Shown here: positions 24,240-33,217 of the stretch, in pieces
Numbering within the stretch: the stretch's first letter is position 1
Layout of the letters: each line of letters begins with the position of its first letter
Assembly (NCBI RefSeq): GCF_013283665.1
Contig: NZ_JABEKU010000001.1
Location: forward strand, 310,001-374,000
Reading direction: 5' to 3'
DNA from: Ensifer sesbaniae
Lineage (GTDB): Bacteria > Pseudomonadota > Alphaproteobacteria > Rhizobiales > Rhizobiaceae
DNA length: 64,000 bases
Made by a program: the position numbers and the translations under genes
The notes under the pieces: model-generated
The model's database searches: none
What the model was told of the DNA's origin: nothing
What the model saw: only the letters and a program-made list of their open reading frames with translations

Positions 24240-25262
24240 ATGCAGACCAACATGCGCCGAGAAATCGACGAGATCCCCGAGGCCGCCCAGCGCCTGCTGG
24301 AGCGCTCGGCCGATCAACTCAAGGCCGCCGGGGCCGCGTTGCGCGCCAAGGATCCGGCCTTTCTGGTAACGATCGCCCGCGGCTCTTCCGACCACGCGGC
24401 GCTCTTCCTCAAATATGCGATCGAACTGCAGGCCGGTCGGCCGGTCGCCTCGCTCGGCCCGTCGCTCGCCTCGATCTACGGCGCCAAGCTGAAGCTCGGC
24501 AGTGCAGCGGCAATCGCGATTTCGCAATCGGGCAAGAGCCCCGACATCGTCGCCATGGCTCAGGCCGCGACCGACGCCGGCGCCGTCTCGATTGCGCTCA
24601 CCAACACGCTGCCCTCGCCAATCTCCGAGGCCTGCACCCATCCGCTCGACATCCTGGCTGGCCCCGAGATCGCGGTTGCCGCGACCAAGTCCTACGTCAA
24701 CTCGATCGTCGCCGGCCTCGCCGTGCTCGGCGAATGGACCGGTGACGCTGCGCTTAAGCGGGCGGTTGCTGACCTGCCGAACCAGTTTGCCAAGGCGGTG
24801 AAGCTCGATTGGCAGGCCTTCGCCGACGATCTCGGCGAGGCGGAGTCGCTCTACGTGCTCGGCCGCGGGCCGGCGCTGGCGATTGCCAGCGAGGCGGCGC
24901 TGAAGTTCAAGGAAACCTCCGGCATGCACGCCGAAGCCTATTCCGCGGCGGAAGTGCTGCACGGACCGGTGGCGCTCGTCGGCGCCAAGTTCCCGGTCTT
25001 GACGCTCGCAGCCCGCGACGCGGCGGAAACCTCGGTCGCCGGCATCGCCGACGGTATGGCGGAAAAAGGCGCAGTGGTTCATGTTACTTCGAGCCGTGCG
25101 GCCAAGGCCAAGCGCCTGCCGTTCGTCGAGACGGGCCATCCGATCACGGACGCGCTGACCTTGATCCTGCCGTTCTACGGCTTCGTGGAAGCCTGGTCGC
25201 GCTCGCGTGGTCTCAACCCCGATGCGCCGGCAAGCCTCAAGAAGGTAACGGAGACGAGATGA
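24240..25262 (+). CDS. SIS-domain glucosamine-6-phosphate deaminase/isomerase-like protein
   Basis: This encodes 340 residues with two SIS domains (about 30-165 and 190-325) and no glutaminase domain. It resembles the isomerase half of GlmS. In alphaproteobacterial nag clusters such proteins (NagB-II) replace the classical NagB and deaminate GlcN-6-P to fructose-6-P. Landmarks are TIARGSSDHAA near 44, AISQSGKSPDI near 97 and the second-domain GRGPALAIASEAALKFKETS near 210. The ATG at 24240 with AAGGAA upstream is preferred to a TTG two codons earlier. It overlaps nagA by 4 bases. Confidence 0.88.
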   Translation: MQTNMRREIDEIPEAAQRLLERSADQLKAAGAALRAKDPAFLVTIARGSSDHAALFLKYAIELQAGRPVASLGPSLASIYGAKLKLGSAAAIAISQSGKSPDIVAMAQAATDAGAVSIALTNTLPSPISEACTHPLDILAGPEIAVAATKSYVNSIVAGLAVLGEWTGDAALKRAVADLPNQFAKAVKLDWQAFADDLGEAESLYVLGRGPALAIASEAALKFKETSGMHAEAYSAAEVLHGPVALVGAKFPVLTLAARDAAETSVAGIADGMAEKGAVVHVTSSRAAKAKRLPFVETGHPITDALTLILPFYGFVEAWSRSRGLNPDAPASLKKVTETR

Positions 25263-26419
25263 GCGAGAGGAAGGCATTCACCGGCGCCCGCCTGTTCGAC
25301 GGCGTTGAATGGCACGACGGCTGTGCCCTCGTGATCGAGGCCGGCCGCGTCAAGGCGATCGTGGCATCGGCCGACGTTCCTGCCGATGCCGAAAGGATCG
25401 ATGCGCATGGCATGCTGCTCGTGCCGGGCTTCATCGACCTGCAGGTCAATGGCGGCGGCGGCGCGCTTCTCAATGAGGAGCCCAGCGTCGAGGGCATCCG
25501 GCAGATCTGTTCGGCGCATGCCAAGTTCGGCACCACAGCACTGCTGCCGACACTGATCACCGATACGCGTGAAGTCAGAAGCGCCACCATCCACGCCGGC
25601 CTACAGGCCAAGGCCGCACATGTGCCCGGTTTCCTCGGCCTGCATCTCGAAGGCCCGCATCTCTCGGTCGCGCGCAAGGGCGCTCATGATCCGAAACTGA
25701 TCCGTCCGATGGACGACGCCGATCTCGCGGAAATGCTCGATTGCGCGAAAGCGCTCGGCGTCTTGATGGTAACGGTGGCGCCGGAAAACGCCACCAAAGA
25801 GCAGGTGCGGGCGCTGGCCGATGCCGGTGTCGTCGTCAGCCTCGGCCACACCGATGTCGGCTACGAGACGGCCGTTGCCTATGCAAAAGCAGGCGCCAGG
25901 ACGGTGACCCACCTCTTCAACGCCATGAGCGGTCTCGGTCATCGCGAACCGGGCGTGGTCGGCGCCGCGCTTGCCACCGGGACGCTGCATGCGGGCCTCA
26001 TCGCCGACGGTTACCATGTCGAGCCGGCCTCGATGGGCGTGGCGCTTCGCGCCAAGACCGGTCCGGGCCAGATCTTCCTCGTCACCGATGCGATGTCGCC
26101 GATCGGCACCGACATGACCAGCTTCCAGCTGAACGGCCGCGAGATCTTGCGCGAGGGCGGCCGGCTGACGCTTGCGGACGGCACGCTCGCCGGCGCCGAC
26201 ATCGACATGCTCTCCTCGGTCCGCTTCGTGCACGAGAAGCTCGGCCTGCCGGTGGAGGAAGCCTTGCGCATGGCCTCCGCCTATCCGGCCGATGCCATGG
26301 GGCTTGCCACTCACAAAGGACGGCTGAAGCCCGGCGCGGATGCGGATTTCGTGCTGCTGACGCCGGAGCTCGGCATGGGCTCCACCTGGATTGGCGGCGT
26401 TCAGGTCTACGCCGCCTGA
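25259..26419 (+). CDS. nagA: N-acetylglucosamine-6-phosphate deacetylase
   Basis: This encodes 386 residues, the standard NagA length. It converts GlcNAc-6-P to GlcN-6-P and acetate in the cytoplasm. It has the amidohydrolase fold with PGFIDLQVNGGGG near 60 and metal Glu in LGLHLEGPHLS near 130. VSLGHTDVGYE and VTHLFNAMSGLGHREPG are near 195-230, and the catalytic Asp is in FLVTDAMSPIGT near 278. The first HxH pair is replaced by QVNG, as usual in NagA. The ATG at 25259 overlaps the preceding stop. It ends the operon with a strong terminator 21 bp downstream. Confidence 0.95.
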   Translation: MSERKAFTGARLFDGVEWHDGCALVIEAGRVKAIVASADVPADAERIDAHGMLLVPGFIDLQVNGGGGALLNEEPSVEGIRQICSAHAKFGTTALLPTLITDTREVRSATIHAGLQAKAAHVPGFLGLHLEGPHLSVARKGAHDPKLIRPMDDADLAEMLDCAKALGVLMVTVAPENATKEQVRALADAGVVVSLGHTDVGYETAVAYAKAGARTVTHLFNAMSGLGHREPGVVGAALATGTLHAGLIADGYHVEPASMGVALRAKTGPGQIFLVTDAMSPIGTDMTSFQLNGREILREGGRLTLADGTLAGADIDMLSSVRFVHEKLGLPVEEALRMASAYPADAMGLATHKGRLKPGADADFVLLTPELGMGSTWIGGVQVYAA

Positions 26420-26439
26420 TCGTCGCCGTCAGGCATAAA

Positions 26440-26473
26440 CCCCGGACAGCGCAAAGCCTGTCCGGGGCTTTTT
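26440..26473 (+). terminator. Rho-independent terminator of the nag operon
   Basis: CCCCGGACAG (26440-26449) pairs with CTGTCCGGGG (26458-26467), followed by CTTTTT. It may also serve the convergent cutC transcript. Confidence 0.88.
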
Positions 26474-26493
26474 CATTTCGGGTGACATTTGTC

Positions 26494-27219
26494 TCAGCGC
26501 GCCGAAAGCCTCGCCTTCATCGCCCGGACCGTTTCCATATCGGTGCGCCGCCGATCGGCCGAGACGAAGCCCATCTCGACCAGCCGCCGATCCTGAGCCG
26601 GATCACGAATGGAGCAGGAGGAATGCACCTCGCTGACGGTCAGCCGGTCGAGAAGACCATCGACCGTATCGAGCGTGACGCCGGACCCCGGCATGATCGA
26701 CAGCCTGCCCTTGGCGAGACCGACGATTTCGGCCAGCCGCTCGGTTGCCTGCGGCGCGCTCTTGGCGCCGCCGGAGGTCAGGATGCGCTCGAAGCCGAGT
26801 TCGACCGCCACCTCCATCGCCTCGGCAAAATCCGGCACCAGATCGAAGGCGCGGTGCAGCGTCATGCCGAGGCCGGCTGCGTGGCCGGTGAGCTTGATGA
26901 GCATTGAGGCATCGAGGCGGCCGTCGGCAAGCGAGGCGCCGAGCACGACGCCCGCCAGACCGGCGGCCCGCGCCGCATCGATATCCCGGCGCATGACGTC
27001 GAGATCTGCGGCGGAGAACACGAAATCGCCGGGGCGGGGGCGGATCATCGCGTAAACGGGCACCGGTGGCGGACCGGCCAGCGCCATCAGTCCAGGATTG
27101 GGCGTCAGGCCGCCGACGGAAAGCCCCGCGCAGAGCTCGATGCGGTCGGCACCGCCCTCGATGGCCGCATTCAGCCCGTCGGCATCATCGACGCAGACTT
27201 CGAGCTTGATGCCGTTCAT
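26494..27219 (-). CDS. cutC: CutC family protein
   Basis: This encodes 241 residues. CutC proteins are TIM barrels once linked to copper tolerance in E. coli, but their biochemical role is unsettled. Typical motifs are LEVCVDDADGLNAAIEGGAD, RIELCAGLSVGGLTPN, the MIRPRPGDFVF strand near 58-68 and ERILTSGGAKSA near 145. The ATG at 27219 has AGAGGAAAGG upstream and overlaps the ROK kinase stop by 4 bases. Its translational coupling to a sugar kinase and an amidase suggests a role in sugar metabolism here rather than in copper handling, which is inference. Confidence 0.88.
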   Translation of the reverse strand: MNGIKLEVCVDDADGLNAAIEGGADRIELCAGLSVGGLTPNPGLMALAGPPPVPVYAMIRPRPGDFVFSAADLDVMRRDIDAARAAGLAGVVLGASLADGRLDASMLIKLTGHAAGLGMTLHRAFDLVPDFAEAMEVAVELGFERILTSGGAKSAPQATERLAEIVGLAKGRLSIMPGSGVTLDTVDGLLDRLTVSEVHSSCSIRDPAQDRRLVEMGFVSADRRRTDMETVRAMKARLSAR

Positions 27220-28127
27220 GCCCTTTCCTCTCCCAGTCCGAGCAGTGCCGCGCCGATCAGGCCGGGCTCGACCCGGCACTCGCCCCGCACCACCAGCGGC
27301 CGGTCGAATTGCCTCAGAATCCGGCTACGAACCGCTCCGTCGATTTCAGCAAGCAATTCCTCCGAATTGGAAAGGCCGCCGCCGACCGGCACGATCGTCG
27401 CACCGGTGATGTTGATGACGAGCGCCAGCGGCGAGCTGACGAGATCGACGAGAAGCTCGACCGTACGCTTCGCCTCGGCGTCGCCCGCCCGCCAGGCCTC
27501 GATGATCTCATGGCTCGAAAGCGTCTTGCCATGCGCGGTCTGGTGCAGCCGCTCCAGCCCGCGCGCCCCGCCGATGGTATCGACGCAGCGCTTCTGGCCG
27601 CAACCGCAGTCATAGGCCGGAATGGCGATCGGCGGATAACCGGCCTGCGCCGCGATCGCCGGGCCGTGTCCCCATTCGCCGGCAAAGCCGCCATCCGCAT
27701 TGATCAGCCGGCCGTCGATCACCAGGCCGCCGCCGACCCCGGTGCCGAGGATGGCGCCAAAGACGATACGATGCCCACGCCCGGCGCCGGCGCCGGCCTC
27801 GGCAAGCGCGAAACAGTCGGCGTCATTGGCGATCTTCACCGGCAGATGCAGCGCCGCTTCCAGCTCGGCAACCAGTTCACGCCCGTCGATGCAGGGGATG
27901 TTGGCACATTTGATCCGCCGCGTCTCCGGATCGATGACGCCGGTGATCGAGATCGCCACGCAGGCGGGATGCCCGCCGGCCTCGTCGAGCACCGATTCGA
28001 GCACCTGCACGAACTGGCGGAAGTTGTTGAGCGGTGTCGTCCGTCGCGGCAACGGGAAGATCCGATCGCGCGAATGGACGATCGCGCCCTTGATCGCCGA
28101 ACCACCGATATCGAAACAGACGATCAT
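27216..28127 (-). CDS. ROK-family sugar kinase (N-acetylglucosamine or N-acetylmannosamine kinase-like)
   Basis: This encodes 303 residues. The N-terminal phosphate loop is VCFDIGGSAIKGA. ILGTGVGGGLVIDG lies near 127-140, with the sugar-binding GGFAGEWGHGP region near 145-157. The ROK zinc cluster CGCGQKRCVDTIGG is near 172-185. It lacks the N-terminal helix-turn-helix of ROK repressors, so it is an enzyme. ROK kinases with this EWGH pattern phosphorylate GlcNAc, ManNAc or glucose. It overlaps both neighbours by 4 bases. A second kinase of a different fold at 22566 means the cluster may handle two sugars. Confidence 0.9.
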   Translation of the reverse strand: MIVCFDIGGSAIKGAIVHSRDRIFPLPRRTTPLNNFRQFVQVLESVLDEAGGHPACVAISITGVIDPETRRIKCANIPCIDGRELVAELEAALHLPVKIANDADCFALAEAGAGAGRGHRIVFGAILGTGVGGGLVIDGRLINADGGFAGEWGHGPAIAAQAGYPPIAIPAYDCGCGQKRCVDTIGGARGLERLHQTAHGKTLSSHEIIEAWRAGDAEAKRTVELLVDLVSSPLALVINITGATIVPVGGGLSNSEELLAEIDGAVRSRILRQFDRPLVVRGECRVEPGLIGAALLGLGEERA

Positions 28128-29485
28128 GCCTCACCCCGGATGATCGCTTCGGCTGAAAGCGCGACCGAAAGCAGCCTGTCGTCCTGGTGATGCGGGGCTG
28201 CAAGCTGGAAGCCGACGGGCATTTCCGCCGCACCGGTACCGCAGGGAATGGAGATGCCGCAGAAATCCAGGAAATTGCCGATCGACGTGTTGCGGAGCGT
28301 CTTGGCATTGGTCTTGAAGAACAGCTCGTCGTCCTCGATCAGCGGCGCGATCGGCGGCGCCACATGCGGCAGCGTCGGATGGGCGATGAGCTCGTTCGGC
28401 TTCAGGCCATCGACCGTCTCGTGGATCAGCTGGTCGCGCGCGTCGAGCAGGGCGATATAGTCGGGCATGGTGATCTTTTCGCCGAGCCGGGTGCGGGCAA
28501 CGACGCGCGGGTCCATGGCATTGGCTTCGGGACCGGCAAGTCGCTCGCGGTGAAGTGCGTAGGCTTCCGCCGTCACCAGGGCGCCATGGCGTGCCATCAG
28601 CCCGAATATCGCCGAAAAGGCCGGGAAGGCGCGGCGGGTGACGGCAACACCGGCTCTTTCGAGCCGCCGGATGGCATCCTCGAAAGCCTCTATGACTTCT
28701 GTCTCGGCATCGTCGAAGACCACCGTTTCCGGGATCACCAGCGAGACACCGGAGAGGTCGGCACGGCGCACCGTCGGCGCCGTCAGCCCATGCATGGCGG
28801 CGTCGACCCAGACCGCATCCTGAACCGTATGGCAAAGCGGCCCAAGCGAATCCAGGCTTTCGGCCAGAGGATAGACGCCCTTCATCGCGTAGCGGCCGCG
28901 TGTCGCCTTGTAGCCGACGATGCCGGTCATCGCCGCGGGAATGCGGATGGAGCCACCGGTGTCGGTACCGATGGCCGCCGGCACCAGCCCGGCCGCGACC
29001 GCGACTGCAGAGCCTGACGACGAGCCGCCGGGAATGCGTTCGACGTCCGTGGCCGCTGGGTTCCTCGGCGTGCCGTAATGCGGGTTGATGCCAAGGCCCG
29101 AAAAGGCGAACTCGCTCATATTGGTGCGGCCGACGCTGACCATGCCGGCGGCGGCGATGGCGGCGACGACCGGAGCGTCGCTCCTTGCCGGGGCGCTTGT
29201 CTGCAACACCGTCGAGCCGGCGGTCGTGACGCTGCCGGCCATGTCGAACAAGTCCTTCCACGCAACCGGCAGGCCGTCGAGCAGCCCGAGGGAACGTCCC
29301 GCCCTGAGGCGTTTCGAGGCGGCGTCCGCATCGCGCGTCGCGCGCTCAGTCGTCAGTTCGACGAAGATGGCATAGTCGCCATGCGCGTCTATGGCCGCAT
29401 AGGTTTCCTTGGCGAGGTCGACGGGGTCCAGCTTGCCGCCCTGAACGAGCACGGAAAGGCTGGCGAGTGTCTTCTGTTCTGTCAT
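28124..29485 (-). CDS. Amidase signature-family hydrolase
   Basis: This encodes 453 residues. The Ser-Ser-Lys triad of the amidase signature family is present: VAWKDLFD (Lys near 76), PGGSSSGSAVAVAAG (Ser near 153) and GTDTGGSIRIPA (nucleophile Ser near 176). Members hydrolyse simple amides, including aryl or acetyl amides. The natural substrate is unknown. GGAGG lies 6 bases before the ATG at 29485. It is the first gene of the amidase-ROK kinase-cutC operon. With a sugar kinase next, an N-acyl amino-sugar substrate is imaginable, but this is speculation. Confidence 0.88.
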   Translation of the reverse strand: MTEQKTLASLSVLVQGGKLDPVDLAKETYAAIDAHGDYAIFVELTTERATRDADAASKRLRAGRSLGLLDGLPVAWKDLFDMAGSVTTAGSTVLQTSAPARSDAPVVAAIAAAGMVSVGRTNMSEFAFSGLGINPHYGTPRNPAATDVERIPGGSSSGSAVAVAAGLVPAAIGTDTGGSIRIPAAMTGIVGYKATRGRYAMKGVYPLAESLDSLGPLCHTVQDAVWVDAAMHGLTAPTVRRADLSGVSLVIPETVVFDDAETEVIEAFEDAIRRLERAGVAVTRRAFPAFSAIFGLMARHGALVTAEAYALHRERLAGPEANAMDPRVVARTRLGEKITMPDYIALLDARDQLIHETVDGLKPNELIAHPTLPHVAPPIAPLIEDDELFFKTNAKTLRNTSIGNFLDFCGISIPCGTGAAEMPVGFQLAAPHHQDDRLLSVALSAEAIIRGEA

Positions 29486-29691
29486 GTCATCCTCCGCGTA
29501 CCGCCGTTATTGCCTGCCACGGGCAATCGCACTTATCCCCTAGCATATCGTCGCCCTTGGCGTTTTCCATGCTCCACATAGGCGAGACCGATGAATCTTG
29601 CATAAAGACCATGCGCAGGCCGGGCACGCCTTGTCGGCCGCAACGCCTCTGCCTACATGCCTCATCGAACCTTGGCCGACATTGGAGAGCG

Positions 29692-30432
29692 ATGATGATA
29701 TTGGATGCGGCACGGCTTGCGCTCGCCAATCTGCTTGCGCCCGAGACGAGGTCGGTTTTCTGGAAGGTGCTGGGCCTGACGATCCTGGCGCTCGTGGCGC
29801 TCTGGTTTGCCCTGCGCGAACTGTTTACCTGGCTGGCGCTGCCGTGGATCGATACGCTGATGCCGGGCACGCCCGTCTGGGCCGGCTGGCTGACGTTCGT
29901 TCTCGGCATCTTTGCAAGCCTCGGGCTGGCGCTCGCGCTTGCTCTGCTGCTCGCGCCCGTCACCGCGCTGATTGCCGGCTTCTTCCTCGACGACGTTGCC
30001 GAGGTGATCGAGAAGCGGGACTATCCGAACGAGCCCAAGGGCCAGCCTTTGCCGCTCGGCGAGGCGATCGCCGGCTCGGTGAAGTTCCTCGGCGTCGTCA
30101 TCCTCGGCAACCTGGTGGCACTCTTCCTGCTGCTCGTTCCGGGCGTCAATCTGGTCGCCTTCTTTCTGGTCAACGGCTACCTGCTCGGACGCGAATTCTT
30201 CGAGTTCGCGGCGATGCGCCACCGTGCGCCGGCGGAGGCCCGGCTCTTCCGCGAGAAGCACCGCTCCACCGTGTTCCTCGCCGGCCTTCTGCTTGCGGCC
30301 TTTCTGGCGGTGCCGGTCGTCAACCTGCTGACGCCGCTCTTTGCCGCCGGTCTGATGGTGCATCTCCACAAGCGGCTTTCGGCAAAGGACCCCGGATTTT
30401 CGCTGTCGGGCGGTGCTGCGGCGAAGGCCTGA
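29692..30432 (+). CDS. EI24/CysZ-like integral membrane protein
   Basis: This encodes 246 residues with about five hydrophobic segments. The large cytoplasmic loop FFLDDVAEVIEKRDYPNEPKG in the middle is characteristic of the EI24 domain family, to which the sulfate permease CysZ belongs. CysZ itself supports cysteine synthesis, but no cysteine genes are adjacent, so the substrate is uncertain. Two ATGs (29692 and 29695) share GGAGAG. The gene is followed at 100 bp by slyX on the same strand. Confidence 0.8.
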   Translation: MMILDAARLALANLLAPETRSVFWKVLGLTILALVALWFALRELFTWLALPWIDTLMPGTPVWAGWLTFVLGIFASLGLALALALLLAPVTALIAGFFLDDVAEVIEKRDYPNEPKGQPLPLGEAIAGSVKFLGVVILGNLVALFLLLVPGVNLVAFFLVNGYLLGREFFEFAAMRHRAPAEARLFREKHRSTVFLAGLLLAAFLAVPVVNLLTPLFAAGLMVHLHKRLSAKDPGFSLSGGAAAKA

Positions 30433-30531
30433 GACGCTGTTGCTTGACATCATGCCGGCTGTGGCCAATCTGCCGGCAAAATCCCATTGTGCTGCGCGCA
30501 GGCCGGCGCATGGCAGGACGGAGTGATACAG

Positions 30532-30741
30532 ATGAACAAGACGGACGAACGGATCACCCATCTCGAAGAAACGGTCGCCCATCAGGCCAAGACCATCGAG
30601 GAGCTTTCCGATCAGCTCGCCGAGCAATGGAAGGTGGTGGAGCAGACGCGCGCCAAGCTCGACCGGCTGACCGAGCGCTTCCTGACGCTGGAGGAGCAAT
30701 CGCTCGACGCGCCGGCGATCACACGGCCGCCGCACTATTGA
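30532..30741 (+). CDS. slyX: SlyX family coiled-coil protein
   Basis: This encodes 69 residues. It is nearly all one heptad-patterned helix (about 4-50: ERITHLEETVAHQAKTIEEL and onward), ending in the short Pro-rich tail ITRPPHY that marks SlyX. The function of SlyX is unknown. GGAG lies 8 bases before the ATG at 30532. A bidirectional terminator follows. Confidence 0.9.
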   Translation: MNKTDERITHLEETVAHQAKTIEELSDQLAEQWKVVEQTRAKLDRLTERFLTLEEQSLDAPAITRPPHY

Positions 30742-30767
30742 GCGCAGCCGCAAAAGCCGGAGCAAAC

Positions 30768-30808
30768 AAAAAGGGCCGCCGGTCCAAACGAACCGGCGGC
30801 CTTTTTCG
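30768..30808. terminator. Bidirectional terminator between slyX and the BMP gene
   Basis: GGCCGCCGGT (30774-30783) pairs with ACCGGCGGCC (30792-30801). It is flanked by AAAAA on the left and TTTTT on the right, so it can stop both converging transcripts. Confidence 0.88.
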
Positions 30809-30825
30809 TTACCTAAGCGCTGCAC

Positions 30826-31818
30826 TTAGTAGGGGCAGGACTCGTCGCTCATGTAGTCGTGAACTTCGACCTTGCCGGCAATGATTTCGGCTTTCACCTT
30901 TTCCACCGCGTCGAGCATCTCGGGCGTGATCAGCGCCTTGTTGTTGTCGTCGAGCGCATAGCCGACGCCGTCTTCCTTGAGGCCGAGGTTGGAAATGCCG
31001 AATTCGAACTTGTCGTCCTTGGCCGCCTTGAAGGCTTCATAGACGGCGACGTCGACGCGCTTCAGCATCGAGGTCAGGACCTTGCCCGGCTGCAGGCCGT
31101 TCTGGTTGGAGTCGACGCCGATGCCAAGCTTGCCAGCATCCGCTGCTGCCTGCAGAACGCCGACGCCGGTGCCGCCGGCAGCGTGGTAGACGACATCCGC
31201 GCCCTGGTCGATCTGCGACTTGGCGATTTCGCCACCCTTGACCGGGTCGTTCCAGGCGTCCGGCGTCGTGCCGGTGTAGGCTTCGAGAACCTTGACGTCA
31301 GCGCCGGTCGACTTGGCGCCGCCGACGTAACCGCAGGCGAACTTGTGGATCAGCGGAACGTCCATGCCGCCGACGAAGCTGACCGTCTTCGACTTGGAAG
31401 CGAGACCGGCGAGAACGCCGACGAGGTAGGAGCCTTCCTGTTCCTTGAAGACGACCGATTTGACGTTCGGCTTCTCGACGACCATGTCGATGATCGCGAA
31501 CTTGGTGTTCGGATATTCAGGGGCGATCTTCTCGAGCGAAGCTGCCCAGTTGAAGCCGGCCATGACGATCGGGCTGTTGCCGTCGCTGGCAAAGCGGCGC
31601 AGCGCCTGCTCGCGCTGGGCGTCGTTGGCGATTTCGAACTCGCGGTATTCGACACCCGATTCCGTCTTGAACTTCTCGGCGCCGTTATAGGCAGCCTCGT
31701 TGAAGGATTTGTCGAACTTGCCGCCGAGATCGTAGATGATCGCCGGCTTGATGTCGGCGGCCAATGCCGTGGCGGACATCATCGAAAAGGCAAAGAGACC
31801 GAGAATTGTTTTTTTCAT
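30826..31818 (-). CDS. BMP-family (Med/TmpC) ABC transporter substrate-binding protein
   Basis: This encodes 330 residues. The signal peptide is about 1-21 (ending LAA), without a lipobox Cys. The mature protein has the BMP/PnrA fold: KPAIIYDLGGKFDKSFNEAA at the start, GSYLVGVLAGL near 130, SFVGGMDVPLIHKF near 148, and VYHAAGGTGVGVLQAA near 210. Known family members bind nucleosides or related purines. No permease or ATPase gene is adjacent, so it is an orphan here. A 380-bp upstream region could encode a long leader with a C/G-rich hairpin. Confidence 0.9.
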   Translation of the reverse strand: MKKTILGLFAFSMMSATALAADIKPAIIYDLGGKFDKSFNEAAYNGAEKFKTESGVEYREFEIANDAQREQALRRFASDGNSPIVMAGFNWAASLEKIAPEYPNTKFAIIDMVVEKPNVKSVVFKEQEGSYLVGVLAGLASKSKTVSFVGGMDVPLIHKFACGYVGGAKSTGADVKVLEAYTGTTPDAWNDPVKGGEIAKSQIDQGADVVYHAAGGTGVGVLQAAADAGKLGIGVDSNQNGLQPGKVLTSMLKRVDVAVYEAFKAAKDDKFEFGISNLGLKEDGVGYALDDNNKALITPEMLDAVEKVKAEIIAGKVEVHDYMSDESCPY

Positions 31819-32202
31819 CGTGCAGCCCTGTTGTCGCTATTGATCTTATTGGGTCCTCCCGCCGGCTCCCTGACGGAAGCCTGTCTGCGGAACCCACCCC
31901 CTTCTCCTTGGGGCTAGGGTGGCGCATCCTTGCACGGCCACGGCAAAAAAACACTCAAAATTTTTCAGATGGTAAAAATTGAAGCCACAGATGCCGCTGC
32001 CCGTAAGGCACCGGTTCTGTTGCGCTTTTGAGGACGCGGGCAAGTGTGCGCGCCCATCCGGCGCGGCCTGAGGGTTGTGGGCATCCCTCTTGCGTTCGAG
32101 ATGCCCAGAGCGGTGCCGAGGTGTCGAGCGGAATGAGGAAATGTGTGCTTGTTTATTTGCCCGCATGCCGCTCTGGCCGAAACGAAGCGATCATCTTGTC
32201 GT
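31819..32202. other. Upstream region of the BMP gene
   Basis: This region of 384 bp has no gene. An AT-rich segment at about 31944-31985 is the likely promoter zone for the leftward BMP gene. A potential hairpin (about 31890-31914, CCCACCC against GGGTGG) would lie in its leader. No known riboswitch is recognisable. Confidence 0.4.
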
Positions 32203-32856
32203 CTAGTGGCCGATGGGGCAGCTCACCCCGGTGCCGCGCAGGCCGCAATAGCCGTTCGGGTTCTTCGCCAGATATTGCTGATGATAGTCTTCGGCGAAGT
32301 AGAACGGGCCAGCCTTGCCGATCTCCGTGGTGATCCTGCCGCCATGGTTGGAGTGCTTCAGCGCCGACTGAAAGGCCGTGCGCGCAGCTTTGGCCTCCGC
32401 CAACTGCTCATCGTCATAGGTATAGATCGCCGAGCGGTAGGTGGTGCCGATATCGTTGCCCTGGCGCATGCCCTGGGTCGGATCGTGCTCCTCGAAGAAG
32501 GTCTTGAGCAGAGTCGCAAGCGGAACCTTCGCGGGATCATAGACGACCAGCACCACCTCGGCATGGCCGGTGAGCCCGGTGGTCGTCTCCTGATAGGTCG
32601 GGTTCCGCGTCAGCCCGCCGGCATAACCGACGGCCGTGACATAGACGCCGGGAATGTTCCAGAACAGTCGCTCTGCGCCCCAGAAGCAGCCCATGCCGAG
32701 CAGGATCTTCTTCGTGCCGTCGGGGTAGGGGCCCTTCAGCGGCCGGCCGGAAACGAAATGCGTCTCGGCCGTCGGGATCGCCTCATCGCGACCCGGCAGC
32801 GCCGTCTGCGCATCCGGCATGATCATCTTCTTGTGGAACATGTCGATCAGGAACAT
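32203..32856 (-). CDS. msrA: Peptide methionine sulfoxide reductase A
   Basis: This encodes 217 residues. It reduces methionine-S-sulfoxide in proteins using thioredoxin. The catalytic motif [11 protein letters not shown] has its Cys at about 57. Family segments [18 protein letters not shown] and [12 protein letters not shown] follow. The tail has a second Cys pair ([17 protein letters not shown]) that can resolve the disulfide. Roughly 45 extra residues precede the core, as in the long MsrA of many proteobacteria. AAGGAG 7 bases before the ATG at 32856 fixes the start. Confidence 0.95.
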   Translation of the reverse strand: MFLIDMFHKKMIMPDAQTALPGRDEAIPTAETHFVSGRPLKGPYPDGTKKILLGMGCFWGAERLFWNIPGVYVTAVGYAGGLTRNPTYQETTTGLTGHAEVVLVVYDPAKVPLATLLKTFFEEHDPTQGMRQGNDIGTTYRSAIYTYDDEQLAEAKAARTAFQSALKHSNHGGRITTEIGKAGPFYFAEDYHQQYLAKNPNGYCGLRGTGVSCPIGH

Positions 32857-32899
32857 CAGCCTACTCCTTTCGTCGGTGCGGAGGTGAGTCCCGCGAAAA

Positions 32900-33217
32900 T
32901 CAGGCGGCGAAGCGGCCGGCCGCCGGCCGTTTCTTGTATCCGACCATCCACAGAACGAGGGCGAGCAGTGCCAGCACGGCGAAGGCCGGCTGCATCAGCA
33001 CCCAATGCAGGGTCAAATGCCAGATCGTCGGCGCCGTATCGGAACGCTGCGCGAACTGGATCCAGCTCGCCGTATCGGCGCCAAGCGCCTCCAGATCGTC
33101 GCCGAGCGAAGTCATGACCAGCTGCGATGCGGCGACCGACTGGATCGCATCGACGGCGCCCGCAAGTACGGCGGCAAACAACACGACGGCGCTCGCCAGT
33201 CTCAGTAGAAACCGCAT
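32900..33217 (-). CDS. Small two-helix membrane protein, hypothetical
   Basis: This encodes 105 residues. One hydrophobic segment is at about 4-24, another at about 72-92, and a basic tail (YKKRPAAGR) would lie in the cytoplasm. The region between would be periplasmic. I do not recognise the family. AAAGGGAA precedes the ATG at 33217. It lies 43 bp upstream of msrA on the same strand and may be transcribed with it. Confidence 0.75.
   Translation of the reverse strand: MRFLLRLASAVVLFAAVLAGAVDAIQSVAASQLVMTSLGDDLEALGADTASWIQFAQRSDTAPTIWHLTLHWVLMQPAFAVLALLALVLWMVGYKKRPAAGRFAA

Noticed and set aside
31880-31915. Possible riboswitch in the leader of the BMP-family gene
   Set aside because: A C/G-rich hairpin is present, but none of the conserved cores of known purine or other riboswitches could be recognised.
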